DNA from: Candidatus Puniceispirillum sp.
Lineage (GTDB): Bacteria > Pseudomonadota > Alphaproteobacteria > Puniceispirillales > Puniceispirillaceae
DNA: 5,553 nucleotides
NCBI GenBank assembly: GCA_016778825.1
Contig: JADHOU010000110.1
Coordinates: 1 to 5,553, forward strand
Reading direction: 5' to 3'
This document shows positions 5,024 to 5,553 of this stretch, in pieces. The notes beneath the pieces are model-generated. The model ran no database searches. It had not been told where the DNA came from and worked only from the letters and a program-made list of their open reading frames with translations. Numbering within the stretch: the stretch's first letter is position 1; every line of letters begins with the position of its first letter. Made by a program: the position numbers and the translations under genes.

Positions 5024-5553
5024 ATGCAGGATATGACAACCGATGATTGGCGCCAGCTTGATGCCGCACATCATATGGCACCTTTTACCGATTACCGCGA
5101 ATTGCGCGCTGCCGGATCACGCATCATCACTCATGCCGATGGGCATTATATTTATGACAGTGATGGCAATCGCATTCTAGATGCGATGGCGGGTCTATGG
5201 TGTGTCAATGTTGGTTATGGGCGGAAAGAATTGGTTGATGCCGCCTCATCGCAGATGGCGGCGTTGCCCTATTATAATAATTTTTTCAAAACCAGTAATC
5301 AGCCGGTGATTGCCCTGTCGAAACGGCTTGCCGATCTTACGCCTGATGGTCTGAATAACGTATTTTATGCCAATTCAGGATCTGAGGCCAATGACACCAT
5401 CATTAGGATGGTGCGCCATTTCTGGGCACTTGAGGGCAAACCGCAAAAACAGACAATCATTGGCCGCACCTATGGCTATCACGGCAGCACCATCATGTCG
5501 GCCAGTATGGGCGGCATGACAGCAATGCATGAACAGGCGGCAACGGCACCTGA
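5024..5553 (+). CDS. spuC: Putrescine/polyamine:pyruvate aminotransferase, SpuC-like (5' part only)
   Basis: This is the N-terminal 176 codons of a class III PLP-dependent aminotransferase, open to the window edge. The TGA spelled by the last three bases is out of frame. Full-length relatives have about 450 residues, so the catalytic lysine and C-terminal domain are not visible. Seen features are HHMAPFTDY (16-24), an N-terminal block typical of omega-aminotransferases; GLWCVNVGYGRKEL (57-70), the substrate-site tryptophan region; LPYYNNFF (81-88); the PLP phosphate loop NSGSEAND (117-124); and YGYHGST (150-156), whose tyrosine and histidine line the cofactor site. These follow Pseudomonas SpuC closely as I remember it. 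The expected reaction is putrescine plus pyruvate to 4-aminobutanal plus alanine, in the cytoplasm. Beta-alanine:pyruvate or other omega-aminotransferases are close relatives, so the substrate rests partly on the neighbouring transporter and agmatinase. It is divergent from the oxidase gene and shares its control region. Confidence 0.88.
   Translation, partial: MQDMTTDDWRQLDAAHHMAPFTDYRELRAAGSRIITHADGHYIYDSDGNRILDAMAGLWCVNVGYGRKELVDAASSQMAALPYYNNFFKTSNQPVIALSKRLADLTPDGLNNVFYANSGSEANDTIIRMVRHFWALEGKPQKQTIIGRTYGYHGSTIMSASMGGMTAMHEQAATAP

Noticed and set aside
5551..5553. TGA at the last three bases as the end of the aminotransferase gene
   Set aside because: The gene frame has a codon at 5549-5551 (CCT), so this TGA is out of frame. 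The gene simply runs off the window.
1..5553. CRISPR array, insertion sequence, tRNA or phage-like cargo
   Set aside because: No regularly spaced repeats, transposase-like protein, terminal repeats or tRNA-like fold was seen. The window is fully explained by amine transport and metabolism genes and their intergenic regions.

Overview
This 5.55 kb window is a putrescine/agmatine uptake and breakdown locus. It probably comes from an alphaproteobacterium of roughly even base composition. A marine lineage such as SAR116 is a guess from the overall feel of the proteins and composition, not something the sequence proves. All six protein-coding genes are recognisable. None looks foreign or broken, except that the two end genes are cut by the window edges.

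Layout, left to right. Bases 1-554 (+) are the 3' end of a PotG-like ATPase gene, followed almost without gaps by PotH-like (557-1507) and PotI-like (1507-2322) permease genes. Together these form the membrane and ATPase parts of a putrescine ABC importer. The periplasmic binding protein (PotF type) is not in view and may lie upstream. After a 115-base gap containing an inverted repeat comes an agmatinase gene (2438-3409, +) with every metal ligand intact. It meets, tail to tail across only 19 bases, a FAD-dependent oxidase gene of the gamma-glutamylputrescine oxidase type (3429-4763, -). A 260-base divergent intergenic region (4764-5023) holds several palindromes, the best being a near-perfect 21-base one. 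It leads into the 5' part of a class III PLP aminotransferase gene of the SpuC putrescine/polyamine:pyruvate type (5024 to the window end, +).

How the genes fit together (inference from family knowledge): PotGHI imports putrescine, and agmatinase makes putrescine plus urea from agmatine. Putrescine can then be deaminated directly by the aminotransferase to 4-aminobutanal. Alternatively, after gamma-glutamylation by an enzyme not in this window, it can be oxidised by the PuuB-like oxidase. Both routes normally continue through aldehyde dehydrogenases to GABA and succinate.

I did not find a previously undescribed biological system here. The points most worth checking are the palindromes in the divergent control region, the inverted repeat before the agmatinase gene, a small repeat-driven expansion inside the oxidase gene, and the coexistence of two alternative entry routes into putrescine catabolism.
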